Shown here: positions 7,796 to 11,559 of the stretch, in pieces
Layout: each line of letters opens with the position of its first letter
How positions within the stretch are numbered: the first letter of the stretch is position 1
From: Beroe ovata
Taxonomy: Eukaryota > Ctenophora > Nuda > Beroida > Beroidae
Reading direction: 5' to 3'
NCBI GenBank assembly: GCA_946803715.1
Contig: CAMPET010000003.1
Location: forward strand, 166,233-177,791
DNA: 11,559 nucleotides
The notes under the pieces: generated by a model
What the model was told of the DNA's origin: nothing
What the model saw: only the letters and a program-made list of their open reading frames with translations
Database searches by the model: none
Made by a program: the position numbers and the translations under genes

Positions 7796-8996
7796 ATAAG
7801 CAATTACGTGATGAACATTCAATGATTATTTAACCCGATTAATGATGATCTATATTCGACATTTTGAATGAACAGAAGGTATAGCATAATAATTTCAAGT
7901 TTACCTAATTTATTTCACTTTTTAAAACGTTTTTACAATATTGAACAATGTTTTCACAATGATAATTGATGATTATGCACAACAATTGCTATTTCAAAGC
8001 AAATCCGTAATTACTGGTACTGTAATTACTAATTATCTTTACCGATCCTCATGTGACTCACATAATACTTGAGATACAACAAGTAACAATAACATCCGTG
8101 CGTTATGTTAACTCACTAAATGTTTGTGATGGTGTATTGAACTTTTTATTATTGAATTCTACATTCACGTCACGGCTACATTGTAATTGGTATGTATCGC
8201 GTAGAGAATGCTGAAAATGAATCGTGTGCTTTTGTCATATTTTAATTATATTGTCAAGTGTTACTGCGTTTGTAGCACTGTAACTTGTGTTGTGGTTGTT
8301 CCATTTGTTGCTGTTTCTGTGCTAGTGTTGCTGTTGTTGTTGTTGTCAGCATTTATGATACCGCCCTTCGTAACACGTGTTTCCATTTTTGTTTGAACTT
8401 TTGTCTTCTGCGTTCAGGGCTATCATTGTATCTTATATAGCAATGACTGCAGGTATATAGCAGCTATTGTATAATTGACGTAAGCATTACGTTGTATGGT
8501 ATGCATAATACATGATACATAATATTCTCTAATTGTGTTCCTAAAACAGTGTACACGCAGTTCTATGGCGAAGCCAGTTCTATGAAGGGTGTGCCTGATG
8601 TATCATGTTACATAATGCCTATAATCTTCCTTGTCAATTTTGTCGTGAACTCGTCGTGATGTTTCAGTTCTGTGCCTTCATCAGCATACATGGATACATG
8701 TTCGCATAATGCATACCTACCGGTAGAATGTACTCAATACAAGATTTATCTCTCTCAGCATTTATCGCACCGTACATCCAAGTGTTTATGTCTCAGTGAT
8801 GTAATCCACTGTACTGTAATCGAAACTCTGACGTAGAACTGTAATTGAATTTGGGGAAAAAGTGGTTAAATCATCAGTTGTGACTGTTGTCACATCACTC
8901 ATTTGTCACACAGCATCATGATACAACCACACAATGTGTACACGTCTTGGTATCTGCTGTTTTCAGGACATGATCTATCGATTTTCCTGTTCTTGC
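7796..8996. other. Intergenic region, no supported gene
   Basis: AT-rich DNA between glycerol kinase and syntenin. I see no exon, RNA gene or canonical AATAAA close after the kinase stop. It holds a TTG-rich low-complexity run (about 8326-8347), a small inverted repeat ACGTAA-GCA-TTACGT at 8478-8492 overlapping a TGACGTAA word, and several CATAATACATGATACAT-like stretches around 8500-8525. A 62-codon frame at 8208-8396 is mostly this low-complexity Leu/Val run and I do not accept it. Confidence 0.6.
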
Positions 8997-9003
8997 TATA
9001 AAA
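8997..9003 (+). promoter_or_regulatory. TATA box of the syntenin gene
   Basis: TATAAAA, 90 nt before the syntenin ATG at 9093. A start site about 30 nt downstream would leave a 5' UTR of about 60 nt. Position and exact match support it; no initiator element is obvious. Confidence 0.45.
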
Positions 9004-9092
9004 CCTTTGTTAGCAACTTAGTGATGTATCTAACTTTTTACCTATTTTAAGTTGCCGATTCCCTAACTGATCTCATCTCTGAGGTTAGCAGG

Positions 9093-11444
9093 ATGTCGCA
9101 CTTGTACCCAACATTGGAGGATATGGCTGTCGACAGCTTGGCTCAGCACCAAATGGCAGCAGAGCAACATCTTGCCCAGAAAGCCATTGCAGGACCGGCC
9201 CAAACCACAGGTACATTGCTCGCATATTAGTGGCATGTGTCTTCTGTATGTGTGTACACAGTACACCATTCATAAGTTTGTCTTAGGGTTTTGTTTACAG
9301 ATAATGTGTACCTACTATGTGACCAGGATTTATTACCGTTTATGCAGTAAACAAGTGTGCTGTAAAAACTAGCCTATCGTTGTGTGTGTGATCTGATTAC
9401 TTGGCTCATTCATCTTAGTTTAGATTAAACCGGAATGATACATGAATTGTATCTTTGTATCGTGATACATGAATTTAATAGTGAGTTGCTACCAGCTATG
9501 TGAACCTCATAGTGTCACCAGTTCATCACTTTCATAGACTGTTCTATCACATCAAGTAGATAAGCTTGAGCTGACATAATATCTCGACAAGTGAATGAAT
9601 TTTGCCTGGCATAAACAGACCCAAACAGAGGAATGCTGACATCGTCAACAACAAACACGCACGCGCGAAAAAAAATCTGCGTACAATTGACGACTTTTCA
9701 GCATCGACTGTGATTGGAATCGCGCGCGCGAGTGCAGCGCGCATAAGCTTCTATTCTGATCCGGCATCTGAAATTCTATACTTCAGAATTTAGATTTATG
9801 AATGCATACCACACATGAACACGTGAACACGTCCATGTTTTAAAAATGATAATCTGTATGTGATACATATCATGGACATATCGAATAACAACCCGATTGC
9901 TCTGATAGAAGGACGAACTTCGGAAGAAAGACGAACGTGAAATCCAAATCTCCAAGTTCTTTAATAAAGGTGTTATCAAATCGAAAGCTGAGAATTGAAG
10001 ATTGGATTCCAAGGGCTATTGATTTGACTGCGTTTACAAAATCAGGAAGCTCTATGCACAGTACAATGTACCAGTAAGTGGACCTGTGTCTCAACAGTGC
10101 AGACGTGACCTCACTTTAGACCAGCATTCTCTCTCTGACAATGTTTCGTTCTGTTGAAGAAATATCAATCGATGATTGGTTCGGCAATGCCACGTCAGCG
10201 TTAAGAAGTGACAACAATCAGCACCACCGTCCACGCTCTCAACCACCCTCTATCGCACCCTCTCCTGGCACACCCCTCTCTCTCGCCACACCCCACTCTC
10301 TCGCCGCACCCCGTCGCTCCGTTACCCCGCTCCCCTCACGACCCTGTTCATGTGACTTGCTGTATCCCTATGACCCTGTGCACCACCATCATCACTGTGA
10401 GGAATACACCAGGCGATACCACCCCAGAACCAGTGAAATCGCGTCCGGTCCTAGCTATCACCATAGAGATAGATACTCTCTCCTCAGCAGAAAAGATAGA
10501 TATTACACTCCCCAACAAGGCCTCTATCCGGAGGAGTATGGAAGCATGGTATCACCACATTACCATTTACCACCCGCGATACCAGGCTTGCTGCACAACC
10601 ACCCACTACCACACGCCACGTACTGTGTCCACTGTGATAGTGTTCTCTCTCGAGATGGTGGCTGTGGTGGTTGTGACACGATGTCACTCTACCACTCTCC
10701 TCCCTCCTCCCCTACACCCAGTCACCAACTTGTTTACCGGTCTCACTATCTCCCACATGGTACTTACCTACCTTCTCTACTGAGGCACTGAGCACACAGT
10801 ACCGGCTATTTAGCACTCGTAGTTGTAGAGAATAAACCAAAACATACTCTTGTGGTAGACCGTTTTGTGTTATTTGTTGGTGTCGACATATTTTGTAATT
10901 GTGGTCATGATTGCTTGTACTTGTGGAACACGTGTGTAACTAAAACTGCATTCAAGCTGGGTCACCTGTTTTCATATGACTCACATACTCAACCACACTC
11001 ATCTCTTCTCTGTTCGAGATCACTCTCATTCCCCAGATATTGTAGGCGGATTGTACCCTGCTCTAGATGACTGGATGGGTATTGACAGCAAGGCTCTGCA
11101 GGAGTACACACCACTCAACTCTCATACTGGTGCAGTGGCACCTGTCACTGGCGGTCACTCAGGTAAATGGGATTACCATGGTATAACATATCGTTATATT
11201 GGTTACCGTGGTAACATATCGTGCGTGACGTGTTACCATGGTAAATTGTATTGACTATAGGTGTCTATTCAATCAGTTTCGTCATCAACTGTATTTGAAG
11301 TATCGTGTTCCACATCCTAACCCCCCTTTCGTTCTCTAGCCGTCGCAACAAGAGCAGAAATAAAGCAGGGAGTAAGATCCGTAGTCGGGTGTAAGAGTCC
11401 TGACTCTGGGAAAATTGGTATCTCTGTCGAGTCCATCAACAAAG
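9093..11444 (+). CDS. SDCBP: Syntenin (N-terminal part, three exons, partial)
   Basis: Syntenin is a tandem-PDZ adaptor linking syndecan tails and PIP2 membranes to ALIX in endosome and exosome formation. Coding exons are 9093-9210, 11037-11162 and 11340-11444, joined by GT-AG introns that are all phase 1 (1,826 and 177 nt; a third begins at 11445). They give 116 residues. The protein opens MSHLYPTLEDMAVDSLAQ, like vertebrate syntenin (MSLYPSLEDL). LYPTL (4-8) and LYPAL (45-49) fit the LYPxL motif bound by the ALIX V domain. VAPVTG leads into RAEIKQGVR (86-94), nearly identical to the vertebrate RAEIKQGIRE block. PDZ1 then begins, with GKIGISV (105-111) as the carboxylate-binding loop. The rest of PDZ1 and all of PDZ2 are beyond the right edge. 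The start has A at -3; AG at 9089-9090 could be a 5' UTR acceptor. Intron 1 contains a separate ORF with a poly(A) signal. Confidence 0.94.
10141..10791 (+). CDS. 216-codon ORF inside syntenin intron 1 (nested gene or alternative last exon)
   Basis: Not recognised. An ATG (GACAATG, G at -3) opens 216 codons without an intron on the same strand as syntenin. Residues 1-26 look globular or motif-like (EEISIDDWFGNATSALRSD). Residues 27-65 are Pro/Ser-rich. HHHHH lies at 81-85, followed by Tyr/His/Arg-rich sequence. Four cysteines form C162-x2-C165-x9-C175-x2-C178, a possible zinc-ribbon knuckle. LYP occurs in DLLYPYDP and GLYPEEYG. A canonical AATAAA follows 40 nt after the stop. Part of the openness comes from C-rich low-complexity DNA: a second plus frame is also open from 10208 to 10783. 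Because the frame from Glu7 can also be entered from syntenin exon 1 (phase 1, AG at 10158-10159), it may instead be an alternative terminal exon. Expression is unproven. Confidence 0.5.
   Translation: MFRSVEEISIDDWFGNATSALRSDNNQHHRPRSQPPSIAPSPGTPLSLATPHSLAAPRRSVTPLPSRPCSCDLLYPYDPVHHHHHCEEYTRRYHPRTSEIASGPSYHHRDRYSLLSRKDRYYTPQQGLYPEEYGSMVSPHYHLPPAIPGLLHNHPLPHATYCVHCDSVLSRDGGCGGCDTMSLYHSPPSSPTPSHQLVYRSHYLPHGTYLPSLLRH
10831..10836 (+). terminator. Canonical poly(A) signal AATAAA within syntenin intron 1
   Basis: AATAAA 40 nt after the stop at 10789-10791, followed by a GT-rich stretch (GTTTTGTGTTATTTGTTGG, from about 10861) typical of a downstream cleavage element. It implies that a transcript can end inside the syntenin intron. 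The spacing to the preceding ORF is what a real 3' end would show. Confidence 0.6.
11172..11245. promoter_or_regulatory. Three RFX X-box-like palindromes in syntenin intron 2
   Basis: Palindromic words start at 11172 (ATTACCATGGTATA), 11202 (GTTACCGTGGTAAC) and 11232 (GTTACCATGGTAAA), exactly 30 bp apart. The central one fully matches the RFX X-box consensus GTNRCC-N(0-3)-RGYAAC; the third misses one base and the first two or three. The units also share ACATATCG, so this is a degenerate 30-bp tandem repeat. Binding by RFX factors is inferred from sequence only. Confidence 0.5.
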
Positions 11445-11523
11445 GTGATTACTTACAAAAACCTGAGTTTCTGTGCTATTGGATACAAAAAACAAGGTTT
11501 TCTATCAGTTGTAGATCATATTA

Positions 11524-11559
11524 AACACACACAGACACACACACACAGACACACACACA
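11524..11559. repeat. (CA)n microsatellite at the right edge
   Basis: CA repeat interrupted by CAGACA units, running off the window in syntenin intron 3. The window both begins and ends in a TG/CA microsatellite. Confidence 0.95.

Noticed and set aside
8208-8396. 62-codon Leu/Val-rich frame
   Set aside because: Produced by a TTG/CTG low-complexity run; no promoter, family or context support.
9776-10094. Overlapping minus-strand frames of 74-78 codons
   Set aside because: No family resemblance, no good splice or start context, and they overlap each other in different frames.
10208-10783. Second plus-strand frame (191 codons) overlapping the intronic ORF
   Set aside because: Explained by stop-poor CAC/CTC-rich DNA; Thr/His/Pro-biased, with no motif. 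The 10141 frame is longer and better positioned for the AATAAA.
1-11559. tRNA, rRNA, CRISPR or prokaryotic operon features
   Set aside because: None seen on either strand by eye; the window is intron-containing eukaryotic DNA. A tRNAscan-SE and Rfam run would settle small RNAs.

Overview
Eukaryotic, almost certainly metazoan, nuclear DNA. Genes have GT-AG introns whose phases I could check by joining exons into family-consistent proteins. The product set (a Gs-class G-protein alpha subunit with an MGC N-terminus, a mitochondrial thioredoxin, an animal-type glycerol kinase, and a syntenin with LYPxL motifs and a PDZ domain) fits an animal. Short introns, small gene spacing and AT-rich non-coding DNA suggest a compact invertebrate genome. 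A sponge or other early-branching animal is my guess, but nothing here proves it. One N at 4031 marks an unresolved base or a join.

Layout. 1-34 is a TG microsatellite. 438-2795 (minus) holds the first six coding exons of a Gs-alpha gene; the start codon is at 2795 and the C-terminal half lies off the left edge. 2796-3632 is its upstream region. 3600-4600 is a repeat cluster: a diverged duplication of about 130 bp, two related inverted-repeat elements inserted at the same 8-bp target, an element fragment after the N, and near-spacerless palindromes. 4692-5012 (plus) is a single-exon gene for an unrecognised 106-residue protein. 5352-5852 (plus) is a two-exon mitochondrial thioredoxin whose first exon is too short to be noticed as an ORF. 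6290-7795 (plus) is an intronless glycerol kinase. 7796-8996 has no gene I can support. 8997 to the right edge (plus) is the start of a syntenin gene: a TATA box, three coding exons, then the window ends inside PDZ1. Its 1.8-kb first intron contains a 216-codon ORF followed by a canonical AATAAA signal.

How they fit together. The four recognised genes belong to separate processes: cAMP signalling (Gs-alpha), mitochondrial thiol redox (Trx2), glycerol metabolism (GK), and exosome/ALIX-syndecan trafficking (syntenin). They look like ordinary neighbours, not an operon-like system. The points most worth checking are the polyadenylated ORF inside syntenin intron 1 (nested gene or alternative last exon), the paired insertions sharing one target with an empty-site copy nearby, and the X-box-like triplet in syntenin intron 2.
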